Assembly: GCA_030512295.1 (NCBI GenBank)
Contig: JAULSR010000006.1
Span: forward strand, 1,860,001-1,924,000
DNA: 64,000 bases
From: Bombardia bombarda
Lineage: Eukaryota > Ascomycota > Sordariomycetes > Sordariales > Lasiosphaeriaceae
Direction of reading: 5' to 3'
Under the pieces are notes generated by a model, which was not told the DNA's origin, made no database searches, and worked only from the letters and a program-made list of their open reading frames with translations. Shown here in pieces: positions 55,011-64,000 of the stretch. Within the stretch, counting starts at the first letter, position 1; each line of letters starts with the position of its first letter. Position numbers and translations under genes: made by a program.

Positions 55011-58000
55011 ATGTCGTCTGAATCCCAGCGGCCTTTCGCCAATGGCCAAGGAAGCCGGGAGCCAAGGCAGTCAGCCATAGACAAGCTCAATGAGGAGCTC
55101 AAGAGCTCCAAATATGTGGCGGCATTCCATGGTGATGCGCTTATTGGCGTAAGTAAAGACCACATGTCTGTCGTACATCTTCATGCATGGGCTCCTAACT
55201 TTTCAAAGGACAAAGTAGCGCCAACAGAGGGCATCTTAAATGACATACGGAACATCTTTACCCTCAAGAATGCCCCCGGTATCGCAGACGTTGTGGCCAA
55301 GTACCTAGCGGGCAAAGGCCTGGACATCAAGGCGGGTGCTGAGCTGATAGCATCCATGTCTAACGATAGCGAGGCAAGAGCCAGGTTCATTGAGGGCCAA
55401 GTCAAGACCAAGTACGACCGTATGCTTCATCCGCCCTTGACCTATCTCGGTGATGCCTTCAAGTACAGGGCAGCCGATGGCAGGCTCAACAGCGCCTTGA
55501 ACCCACATCTAGGCCAGGCCGGTGCCCCTTATGCCAAGACGGTTCCCTCCAAGACACATCCTCTGGGTGCTCTTCCTGATCCTGGCGACATTTTCGATCG
55601 CCTAATGGCAAGAAGCCTGGATCCGGCTGGTCGTGAGAGCTCTTCGGGGCTTTCCAGCATGCTCATTTACCATGCTACCATCATCATCCATGACATTTTC
55701 CGGACCAATGACACCGACAAGAGCATCTCCGACAGCTCATCCTACCTCGACCTATCGCCACTCTATGGATTCACCGACGAGATGCAGCGAAAGGTTCGTG
55801 ACGACGAATACAGGCTTGGCCTCCTCAAGCCCGACACATTTGCCGAGGATCGACTGCTGCGTCAGCCCCCAGGAGTCTGTATTATGCTGGTTATGTACAA
55901 CCGCTACCACAACTATGCGGCAACTCAGCTCCGACGCATCAACGAGAACGGCCGGTTCTCGGTCCCTGCCAAGTACAGTGGCGCCAAGCTCATCAAGGCC
56001 GCCGACTTCTTTGTCACAGACAAGCTTGATCCAGCCTTTAAGCAGGCCTTGGATGAGTTCCGAAAAATCAACTCTGTCTTCGAGGGTAATAAAAGAAACA
56101 GTACTCCCGACTACGAGAAGGCATCAGACGCTCTCAAGGTATTCATCGACAGAGCCGAGCCGGACAGCAAGAAGACACAGGCATTCTACGACGGCTGGGA
56201 AGCAGCCTGGGACAAGCTTGACGACGATCTTTTCCACACCGCTCGGCTCATTACCTGCGGCATCTACATCCAGATCTCTATACACGACTATCTCAGGGCC
56301 TTGATGGGGTTCCACCAATACGACAATAATTTCACACTGGACCCGCGTGTCAATACGACAGAGGCCAAGAACGTATCCCGGGGGCTGGGAAACCAAGTGA
56401 CTGTCGAGTTCAACCTGCTCTATCGGTTCCACTGCGCCATCTCGCTGAAGGATGAGCACTACGCGGAGGATTTCATGCGCGAGTATTTTGGCAAGCTCGA
56501 CGATCCCACGTGGAACCCCAAGACCATGGATCTTCCGCAGTTCATGCTTTTAATGAACCAGGCCAGGATGGCTGACGCAGGCAAAAAGCCAGTTGAGCCT
56601 TGCAAGCAGACCTTTGGACTCCAACACAACCAGGACCTCTGTTTCAAGCGGAACGAGATTACGGGCCTGTTTGACGATCAGCAAATGATTACCCAGCTCC
56701 AGAAAGATATGGACGACAAAATCTGTAAGTCGATGGACCTACCTATTCTGGATACACTACCTATATTCTGGCACTGGCAGACACTAACTCTCTGGACAGC
56801 AAACTTTGGGCCCAGAAATGTCCCAAGATCCCTGAAAGCTGTCGAGGTCTTGGGTATTCTCCAGGCACGTAAGTGGGAGGTTGGAACCCTGAACGACTTC
56901 AGAGATTTCTTTGGCCTCAAGCGCCATGAGACCTTCGAGAGCATTACCAAGCACGTTGAGGTTCAGAACGCTCTGAGGGATCTATACGAGCACCCTGACA
57001 AGGTTGAGCTATACCCAGGCATATTCTGCGAGTCTTCTGAGGAGATGGATGCCGATCCGGGGCCGAGCGATGTGGACTCGGCGCTCTGGGCAGCCATCTT
57101 CTCAGACGCCATCACGCTAGTCCGATCCGATCGCTTCTACACGGTAGACTGGAATACCAATTCACTGACCTCGTGGGGCATGAAGGAAGTGACTCCTGAT
57201 AATGGCGTTCTGAAGAGCTCCGTCTTCCACCGGCTGATTCAGCGCGCATTCCCCGAGTGGTTTCCCTACGACTCGGTCCGCTTTTTCCACCCCTTTTACA
57301 CGGCAGAGAAGAATGCCCAGCTCGCACGGGAGCAGGGATATAGTGCTGACTTCCAAATGGACGTCAAGGCTATTACGAGAAGAAAGTGGTTCGGTTGCCC
57401 GAAGACTGAGTACATCATCGACACTAATGCTTCGAACCCGTGCAAGCCTTCCAAACCTAAATACCTGTACAAGGCTGATGAAATCAAGGCACTGCTTGGG
57501 GATACCGCAGACGTCATTGTTCACCCAGCCCGCCTGCGCATTGCTGACCTTCCTCCCAAGATTGTAGAGGTTCTGGTCCCAGGCCAACACAAGGAAGTAC
57601 CGACGGCAGGCCAGGGCCACGAGGTCAATCCAGACACGGTGGCCTTGGCAACCTACTTCAGTACACTCACGAGGGACATCATCATGCGTGAGTTCATCAC
57701 CATGAACACGGATGGGCCCAATGGACCGGTGTACCAGATTGATATCACCAGGGACTTTGCCATCCCTGTTACAACGAGATACGTGGCCGACTTCCTCGGC
57801 TTTGGGTATCTTGTCAGGAGTGAAGCAAACCCTTCGGGCAAGTACTCGGAGAACGAGATTTATCAGCACATCACCAATTGCCAGGTCTATCTGGCATACA
57901 ACGCAGATGAGACCAAGCTCTTGAAACGGCGCAAGGCATTCAAAGAATCAATAGGGTTCTTGTTTGAACTGACGCTGAAGAAGGGCAACATTGCGAAAGC

Positions 58001-59405
58001 GAGCAAGCTCTTCATCACTCGCCAGATCCAGACGCTTGGTAGATGGCTTTGGGCGTGTGGAAAGGTCAGGAACAATCCGATGACGGAGCTTGGCCTCAAA
58101 ATCGCTCAACAGATACTTGAAAATGAGCATGACAGTGGCCGATCAGCAGCAATCCTGCTGCTCATTGGACTTGATAGCGCCTACAACTCGGTCCTTGCAT
58201 TTACGTCGGTTCTCAATCTCTTCATTAAGGGTCTCTACCAGCAAGCAGCACAGTATCAGACTGACATTGCTGGCCATGTCGCTATTGTCAACATCAAACC
58301 GTGTGATTGGCTTGAGGTGCAGAAACTGGCTCTTGCGGATGCAGAGACACAGGAAATGAAAATGGCCAACGATGAAAAGATCAGGACCCATGTATTCGTC
58401 GCACAACGAGCCAGTATCAAGCTGCCCATTATTCGGAAGGCAGTGGAGGACCACACGGTGGTGGATGCAAACAAGAACCCACTCTTTACCGTCAAAAGGG
58501 GCCAGACGGTCATCTGCGACATTGTATGTATTGGACTAAGTCTATTCCATTGTCCCACCCCATTACTTCGAGACCAATGCTGACAAGACGGATAGAACCG
58601 CGCATACCAGGAACAGGGCCGGAACATACTGGGTCTGCGCAACCCGCCGGGAGGGTTCGACGAGCATTGGGAGACGGAATACTTGGCGTACCGGTCCAGT
58701 TTTACCGAGAAGTTTGCATCATACCACCCAAAGGACGTTGCTGTCCTTGGCTTGACAGCCATGGTCAAGCTACTGGCACAGATGAAGAACCTGCGTCGCG
58801 GCCATGACACGCAGGGACGGCTCAAGAGCATTCAACTTGACGCGTCCAACGAGACATATTCCAACTTTATGGCTCCTGAGCGCATCAGGAAGATTAAGCA
58901 TGACGTGCAGCAGAAGATTGATGGTGCCCGAGATAGCAAGACGGCCGAGGACAAATGGCATGGCGTTTTTAACGCCAAAGAGATTATGCATCCCGAGACG
59001 GTGACATACTTGACGCCCGAATGGGACGAGATGATACCGTTCCCTACCACATGGAAGGTTCGATTCGACGGCTTTGGTGTGTCGAACTATGGCGGACTGG
59101 ACAAGGGTTTGCCGTGTCTCACATCAACGCTTCACCCAGATGATTTCCCGCGGCACTACAATCATCTAAAGACATCGCTTCTACCGGACGACTTTCCGCC
59201 CTTCTACGACCTCCCCGGGGGGCCAGGCCACACAGGAGGGTCGTTTGCACAGCCAGTCTGTCCCTGTGCTGGTGCCAACTGCTGTTGTGGTAAGAGTGGT
59301 AGAACTGCAGGAGGAAAGACAGAGAATGGCCTGGTTCTGGATCACCTAACTGGCATTACGTCTGGTTGTGGTGTTCCCGGTAACGGGCTGCACATGCAGG
59401 GTTGA
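55011..59405 (+). CDS. Ppo-type fatty-acid dioxygenase (PpoC/10R-DOX-like) with degenerate P450 half
   Basis: Heme enzyme of the psi-factor-producing oxygenase family, which oxygenates linoleic or oleic acid to oxylipins that regulate sporulation. Four exons (55011-55148, 55209-56724, 56800-58523, 58596-59405) give about 1395 residues, longer than the usual ~1080-1170. The peroxidase half has HPPLTYLGDAFKYRAADG, the distal His in IIIHDIFRTND (His ~207), SSYLDLSPLYG, and the catalytic Tyr and proximal His in LLYRFHCAIS (Tyr ~451, His ~454). Next come the linker FGPRNVPRSLKAVEVLGI and a P450-like half. The normal GPHxCLG heme-thiolate motif is absent: the matching place reads FASYHPKDVAVLGL (about residue 1170), without Cys, as reported for PpoC/10R-DOX enzymes. 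After the usual end (FPTTWKVRFDGFG) comes a tail of about 110 residues containing CPCAGANCCCG. Introns 1 and 2 are multiples of three without stops. Confidence 0.9.
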
Positions 59406-59785
59406 TGTCTCGGGTGTAGCATTACTGGTACGGTGGCTTGGTTTGTCATACATTATTCTACTTGGTAATTATGACATGATATGTACAGAATGCAGGTTGA
59501 TTTGATATTTTACCTAGATACACAACACGGTTGGCAGCCTTAGACAACAAGTGCTTCTGTGCCTACCTTACCTAGGTACCTCTACCAAGCATTGATGATC
59601 GGTACCCTAATAGGGTTTGAGCGCGACCTATCGGAATCATAGAATATGCATGGTCGGATTACCCACCTAGGAGCCGAAGGTAGGTCGCAGTTTTGGGGCG
59701 CCAGCTATTTCGGCCCCTCTCATCTGACCTTGTCCAAAATAGCTCACTAATCTGTTAGCATCTCCCACTTCCCCCTTAGCACAAA
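59406..59785. other. Spacer between Ppo-type and amidohydrolase genes
   Basis: About 380 bases with two ACCTAGGTA-type patches (59566-59583 and 59664-59682) close to the start of the amidohydrolase gene. Confidence 0.5.
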
Positions 59786-61177
59786 ATGACAGCACAAAAG
59801 CTCTCTACGAGGGAAAGTGATAGGGATAACAGGTCCCAGCATATACCCGAATCTGTCATCAAGCCCTGGAAGCTGCCACCTCAGCAGACCTACATTTTTA
59901 CCCGGGCAAATGTCGTTGAACCTGTTGAGGGGGTGCTCATCCGCAACGCAGATGTCAAGATATCCGGCGGGCAGATCGACTATGTCAGGAAACACCAACC
60001 AGCATTGCCGTCACCACGCCCCAGCAAAGTGATACAGGTCGACCTTGAAGGCAAGTTCATCTGCCCTGGTCTGATCGACTGCCACGTGCACATCAGCGCC
60101 GTCCCCGGTGAATCCGGTCTCGAAGGCCCTGCGTCCAACAGCCGCTTGGACGCGGCAGTGTCGCTCCTGCGGCAGCCATTTTTATGCTCCCAGATGCTCA
60201 GCAGGGGATTCACCACCGTCCGCGACACGGGTGGTGCCACTCTGGCGCTCAAGGAGGCCCTTGCCGATGGCGTTTTCCCCGGCCCGCGCCTCTTCATGGC
60301 CAACCAGGCCCTGTCACAGACCGGTGGCCACGGAGACAGGCGCGGCGCTCACGAGTCATCGCCGCCGTGTGGTGGTGGCGGGCTGAGTGCCGTGTGCGAT
60401 GGCGTGCCCGAATGCACGCGCGCCGCACGGGAGCAGCTGCGCAAGGGCGCCGACTTCATCAAGATCATGGCTGGTGGCGGCGTCGCCTCCCCAACCGACC
60501 GGCTCGAGAATACCCAGTTCACGGCTGCCGAGGTGCGCGCTATCTGCGAGGTCGCCGAGAGTTATGGAACCTGGGTGACGGCGCACGCCTACACTCCCAG
60601 GGCTATCCGGCATGCCGTCGATAACGGTGTCACGGGCATCGAGCACGGCAACTTCATTGACCAAGACACGGCACGGTATATGGCCGATAAGGGGGTCTGG
60701 CTGACGCCCACGCTGGTCACGTACGATGCCATGGCTTCTGACAAGTATCCGGGCTTCCTACCACCTGAGAACCAGCGCAAGAACGAAGAGGTGCTGGCCA
60801 AGGGGCTGGAGTCGTTGGAGATTGCTGCCAAGGCCGGCGTCGCCATGTGCTATGGCTCCGACCTTCTCGGCCCCCTGACAAGAGAGCAGTCCAGGGAGTT
60901 TGGCATCCGAGCAAAGGTGCTCAGTCCCAAGCTGGTGCTGCAGTCTGCCACGGTGAACGCCGCCAGGATGCTCAGACAGGACTTGTTTCTGGGCCAGGTG
61001 AAGGAGGCATTTGCTGCCGATTTTATCATTCTGAACAAGAACCCTCTGGAAAATGCGGCCATACTCGATGACCCCGACGCTCATATGCTGGCCGTCATCA
61101 AGGATGGCCGGGTCTATGTAAGTCGCTGGAGCAAACTGCAAGTTGATGTTGAGCAACGATTGTCAGTGATAGAATAG
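59786..61177 (+). CDS. Metal-dependent amidohydrolase (ochratoxinase/prolidase-like)
   Basis: Amidohydrolase-superfamily enzyme (TIM barrel with two metals), single exon, 463 residues. The group includes fungal ochratoxinase, Xaa-Pro dipeptidases and imidazolonepropionase-like hydrolases, which cut amide bonds. Metal ligands in order: His-x-His in LIDCHVHIS (about residue 100), the bridging Lys in FIKIMAGGG (about 226), His in WVTAHAY, His in IEHGNFI, and Asp in CYGSDLLG. Also FTTVRDTGG, PRLFMANQALSQTGGHGD and a closing HMLAVIKDGRVYV. There is no signal peptide, so probably cytosolic. It is co-directional with the dioxygenase gene 380 bases upstream, suggesting joint function. Frame and motifs are intact. 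Confidence 0.92.
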   Translation: MTAQKLSTRESDRDNRSQHIPESVIKPWKLPPQQTYIFTRANVVEPVEGVLIRNADVKISGGQIDYVRKHQPALPSPRPSKVIQVDLEGKFICPGLIDCHVHISAVPGESGLEGPASNSRLDAAVSLLRQPFLCSQMLSRGFTTVRDTGGATLALKEALADGVFPGPRLFMANQALSQTGGHGDRRGAHESSPPCGGGGLSAVCDGVPECTRAAREQLRKGADFIKIMAGGGVASPTDRLENTQFTAAEVRAICEVAESYGTWVTAHAYTPRAIRHAVDNGVTGIEHGNFIDQDTARYMADKGVWLTPTLVTYDAMASDKYPGFLPPENQRKNEEVLAKGLESLEIAAKAGVAMCYGSDLLGPLTREQSREFGIRAKVLSPKLVLQSATVNAARMLRQDLFLGQVKEAFAADFIILNKNPLENAAILDDPDAHMLAVIKDGRVYVSRWSKLQVDVEQRLSVIE

Positions 61178-61288
61178 GGAACCAAAGCAAATCGTGTCAT
61201 TAGGTTTAATTAAGTTGGTAGGTATTGTTATGGGGCAAAGAGAGAAGCTCTCATGCTGTAGTTGATCAAGTATGACCAGACCAGTCCA
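61178..61288. other. Convergent 3' spacer
   Basis: Only about 110 bases separate the amidohydrolase stop from the methyltransferase stop. Confidence 0.6.
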
Positions 61289-62041
61289 TCACATCTTTCT
61301 GAGAATCCCACCATACCACACCTTGACCCCTACCCATTTTTTTGCCCTTGGGCCCAGCGACAGATAGTTCTCCTCCGTGACCATCCTCTCCTCAAACGCG
61401 TCGACAGCCTCCAGACCATTGGCTAGGGCCTCTGCCATGATGTCGTCGATCGAGTGGGCATAGCTCTGAGGCCGAATTTTCTCTCCAGTCTTGGGGTCGA
61501 CAAAGCCCGCCTGGCTGATCTTGCCCATATCGGAATGCATATTGGTGAGCAGCAGCAGGCCACCTTTCTTGAGCATGCCCGCAACGGCCGGGAAGTAGAC
61601 GGATAACGGTGTGTGCTCCACCACCAGAGTCGAGATGATGGCATCGACGCCTTGCGGTGACGCGGTTGGCTGGAGAATATTGAAACCTTGAAAGGTAATC
61701 CGCCCTTGGCTCTCTTGCAGCTGCGACAGCCGGTTACGCGCAACGTCCAACATCTTGGGGCTGAGATCAAGCGCTATGATGTTTGTGTTGGCGGGTGCCG
61801 CCGCCAGGAGGTGCCCCGTATTGCGCCCGGTGCCGCACCCCAGGTCCACCACCCTCCATGGCGTTGGCGACTTCAGCTTGGACAAGACACGAGGAAGGAG
61901 GATCCGCATCTCGATCGTGTCTAGGGCCTGCAGAAAGTTGGCGTCTGTGTCGTACACCTCAGCCCAGAGATCGTAAGCCGATGCTGTATCGAGGTATCTG
62001 ACCCCGCTCATCCCCGACATGGCCTCGTTCGTAGATACCAT
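61289..62041 (-). CDS. SAM-dependent methyltransferase (class I)
   Basis: About 250 residues from MVSTNEAMSG; an upstream in-frame extension to 62209 is rich in basic residues and less likely coding. SAM motif VVDLGCGTGRNTGHLL (near residues 65-80), then NIIALDLSPKMLDVARNRL, the post-I Asp, DAIISTLVVEHTPLSVYF (motif II) and MLKKGGLLLLTNMHSDMG (motif III). It resembles small-molecule methyltransferases of the UbiE/COQ5 or LaeA-adjacent kind. It is convergent with the amidohydrolase. The last gene before the AT-rich block. Substrate unknown. Confidence 0.88.
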   Translation of the reverse strand: MVSTNEAMSGMSGVRYLDTASAYDLWAEVYDTDANFLQALDTIEMRILLPRVLSKLKSPTPWRVVDLGCGTGRNTGHLLAAAPANTNIIALDLSPKMLDVARNRLSQLQESQGRITFQGFNILQPTASPQGVDAIISTLVVEHTPLSVYFPAVAGMLKKGGLLLLTNMHSDMGKISQAGFVDPKTGEKIRPQSYAHSIDDIMAEALANGLEAVDAFEERMVTEENYLSLGPRAKKWVGVKVWYGGILRKM

Positions 62042-62412
62042 CCTGCTGGCTCGAGCTGTACGTCTTGCCGCGCGCTTGGGAGAAGAAGGTAACCGGGAGG
62101 TCTGAACCGATATTGCTCTGGAGTCATACTCCGCCTTGCCGTATTGTATGGTTGCCAAGATATGACTCAGTTCCACAATCTGACAGTGACCAAGTTTCAG
62201 TCTATACACTAGACCAGTTCCAGTGTCTATGGTCTATGGTTAACGCCTATCCAGTAAGCGTATTGTTAGAAACATATAGTAATTATCGCTAGGTCAATGC
62301 TTATTAATGCCTAGCTATAGGCATTTGGGCGTATGGAAGCGATTAGTTAGCTTCTAAGTTAACTACTATATTATTAATAAAAAAAGTTAAAAATTAATAA
62401 TAGTAACTTAAA

Positions 62413-62510
62413 TAATAACGTGGTTTATAAGCGACCCGCGTATATAAGCGACCCGCGTACTTTTAGACTACGTCGCAACCTCTTAACTTAATTATTCTAT
62501 AACAATATAA
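62413..62510 (+). repeat. Direct repeat copy 1, with internal TATAAGCGACCCGCG doublet
   Basis: Shares with 63176-63280 the order TAATAACGT-GTTTATAAGCGACCCGCG-TATATAAGCGACCCGCG-ACTTTTA-CGTCG-AA and an A/T end with TCTATAA-AATATAA. Differences are mostly G/A or C/T. Confidence 0.85.
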
Positions 62511-63175
62511 GAAAATTAGTTGCATTTAATTACATTCTTTTCTTCTAAAATCTCTTCAGCCTCCTAGTAGGTTTGTATATTATACCTAATTTTGCCGCAC
62601 CTTTTATAACGTTGTAAACCCGACGGCCTAGCCTATATAACACCCCCTTCTGCTAACCTTTTGCTTAATTGTTGCTATATAGTGTTTTTCTATTTAATTA
62701 AATTAAATGCATCCTTTATAGTAAGTGCTCTCCTAGCTCGTACGTATGTTTTTTTAACTTTCCAACGCTTTATAAAAGCTTTATTAGCTTTGCGAAATGT
62801 CTAAACCTCCTCCCGTAAAAGGGTCATTTCGTAAGCAATTAATTTTATACTTTTCGTTAATTATTTTACAGCTAAAAAAACATTAGTTAGAGAGCTTTTT
62901 TAATATTTAATAATACGGTGCTATATATATTTTAAATATAAAACGGTTTTAAAAAGGTTATATAATATTTAAAAGATTTATAAGTTAGCCTTTAAAAAAG
63001 GTAATTTAATCGGTATTAACGTCTATAATTTAATATTAAGTTTTAATAAAATAATTTAAAAGTTATACGATATTAAGTTAGCTTTTTAAAAACTAGTTTA
63101 AATATTTTTGGCCGTTATAATATTAAAATAAACGGCTTTAAACGTAAAAAGGAACTTAATTTTAATAATATAATT

Positions 63176-63280
63176 AATAACGTAGTTTATAAGCGACCCG
63201 CGTATATAAGCGACCCGCGCACTTTTAAACCGCGTCGTAACTTTTTAATTTTAATACGCGATTTTTCTATAATAATATAA
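63176..63280 (+). repeat. Direct repeat copy 2
   Basis: Second copy of the block at 62413-62510, 763 bases downstream, again with the doubled TATAAGCGACCCGCG. Confidence 0.85.
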
Positions 63281-63402
63281 TGTTTATATAAACAAAAAAA
63301 AGCAGAATTACTTTTGTTATTAAGGCATTTTATATAATAAAAGAAATGTTAATCCGATTCGTTATAAAAACGTATAACGTCTTTGAAACTACTTTCCGCG
63401 AC

Positions 63403-63620
63403 TGTGACGGGCTAAACCTTGGGTACACTTTGTAATAATTGTAGTTGCACGCCGGAACTAACTATCTGTATGCCCAAGCCAGGGTTTTATCCCTAGGAAA
63501 GCTGACTAAGGTGCTGACTAAGATGCTGACTAAGGGACTGTCACGTGCTAGTGCCTTGGCGCCAAGGCGCTAGTACCCCACGAGCTATTCCACGCCTAGG
63601 AGCGGGCTAGGCCCGTGACA
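63403..63620 (-). mobile_element. LTR of a retrotransposon (about 218 bp)
   Basis: Starts TGTGACGGGC and ends GCCCGTGACA on the plus strand, nearly perfect inverted ends of the 5'-TG...CA-3' type. On the minus strand it begins TGTCACGGGC immediately after AGGGGGTAG (63621-63629), a typical polypurine tract. So this is the 3' LTR of an element in minus orientation whose body lies to the right, beyond the window. Inside are three GCTGACTAAG units (63501-63535) and the palindrome CCTTGGCGCCAAGG (63554-63567). Its moderate GC content contrasts with the AT-rich flanks. Confidence 0.75.
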
Positions 63621-64000
63621 CTACCCCCTATTTAAAAAATGGGTCCCCCTATTAACGTAATCCCGAAGTTTACCCTATTCCCCGAAGTTTACCCCGTCTC
63701 CTTTTATCGGTTGATTGAGTTTATCGTTTTCGGTAATTCGTTTTCTTTTTAAGTTAAAACGGGGGGTCGTATTCTAGATGTTTATCGTAAAATTTACGTA
63801 TAAAATTAAATGTTTTGTTATTATTATTATTAAGTTATAGCTTTAAATCGTTTTATAGTTATTAAGTTAGTTCGTTATAATTTTTTTATTTAATAAAGTA
63901 TTATTAACGCCCGTTTTTTATTTTATTATAATTAAAGATATTTTTATATTTTTAACGGTATTTTTATTATTTATTAATATAAGATATAATTTTTTCGTTA
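63621..64000 (-). mobile_element. Internal part of the retrotransposon, RIP-degraded
   Basis: Adjoins the polypurine tract and is AT-rich with no open frame; a direct repeat CCCGAAGTTTACCC occurs at 63662 and 63681. Runs off the right edge. Confidence 0.55.

Larger units (their letters stand above)
62280..63402. mobile_element. AT-rich, RIP-like decayed element
   Basis: The composition changes abruptly near 62280 to very AT-rich sequence, with TTAA/TATA runs, isolated CG steps, and stops in all frames. Two nearly identical ~98-105 base blocks in direct orientation (62413-62510 and 63176-63280) may bound an element about 765-870 bases long. No residual protein could be read. This is typical of RIP-mutated transposons in filamentous fungi. 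Confidence 0.6.

Noticed and set aside
59817..60386. Alternative plus frames over the amidohydrolase
   Set aside because: Out of frame with the metal-ligand motifs.

Overview
This window is nuclear DNA of a filamentous ascomycete (Pezizomycotina, probably a Sordariomycete). The evidence is: short introns (about 50-100 bases) with GTAAGT-like donors and CTAAC branch sites; fungus-specific wall enzymes (GH55, GH16/CRH-type, GH31); a PKA regulatory subunit with the filamentous-fungal amino terminus; a fatty-acid dioxygenase of the Ppo family; and AT-rich blocks and nonsense codons that look like repeat-induced point mutation (RIP). No species is claimed. Exon joins are hand-made from frame, phase and splice consensus; no transcript was available.

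Left part (1-18.7 kb), mostly housekeeping: an SCP2 sterol-carrier protein, a GPI-anchored GH55 glucanase, tRNA-Ser(AGA), a splicing factor of the SPF27/BCAS2/Cwf7 family, the PKA regulatory subunit, a CDC50/LEM3 flippase subunit, a ZRG17-like zinc transporter and an unrecognised two-helix membrane protein with a long disordered amino-terminal region.

Middle (18.7-45 kb), more accessory: a secreted GH31 alpha-glucosidase, a small secreted protein of unknown family, a PPxY membrane protein, an unusual Pro/Ala-rich gene interrupted by a TAG codon, a glutathione transferase, an APP1-type phosphatidate phosphatase with an apparent one-base frameshift, a secreted-protein pseudogene with five in-frame stops, a cation-dependent O-methyltransferase and an orphan gene. 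Long intergenic stretches carry minisatellites and a recurring ACCTAGGTA-type motif.

Right part (45-64 kb): AP-2 mu, a CRH-type GH16 transglycosylase and a GT90 glycosyltransferase. These are followed by what looks like a small specialised-metabolism or oxylipin group: a broken FAD monooxygenase, a Ppo-type dioxygenase lacking a visible P450 cysteine and carrying a cysteine-rich tail, an ochratoxinase/prolidase-like amidohydrolase, and a SAM methyltransferase. This group abuts an AT-rich, RIP-like block from about 62.28 kb to the window end, which contains a directly repeated element and an LTR with a polypurine tract.

The best candidates for something undescribed are the Ppo-amidohydrolase-methyltransferase group beside the transposon block, the decayed secreted-protein gene, and the scattered ACCTAGGTA palindromes.
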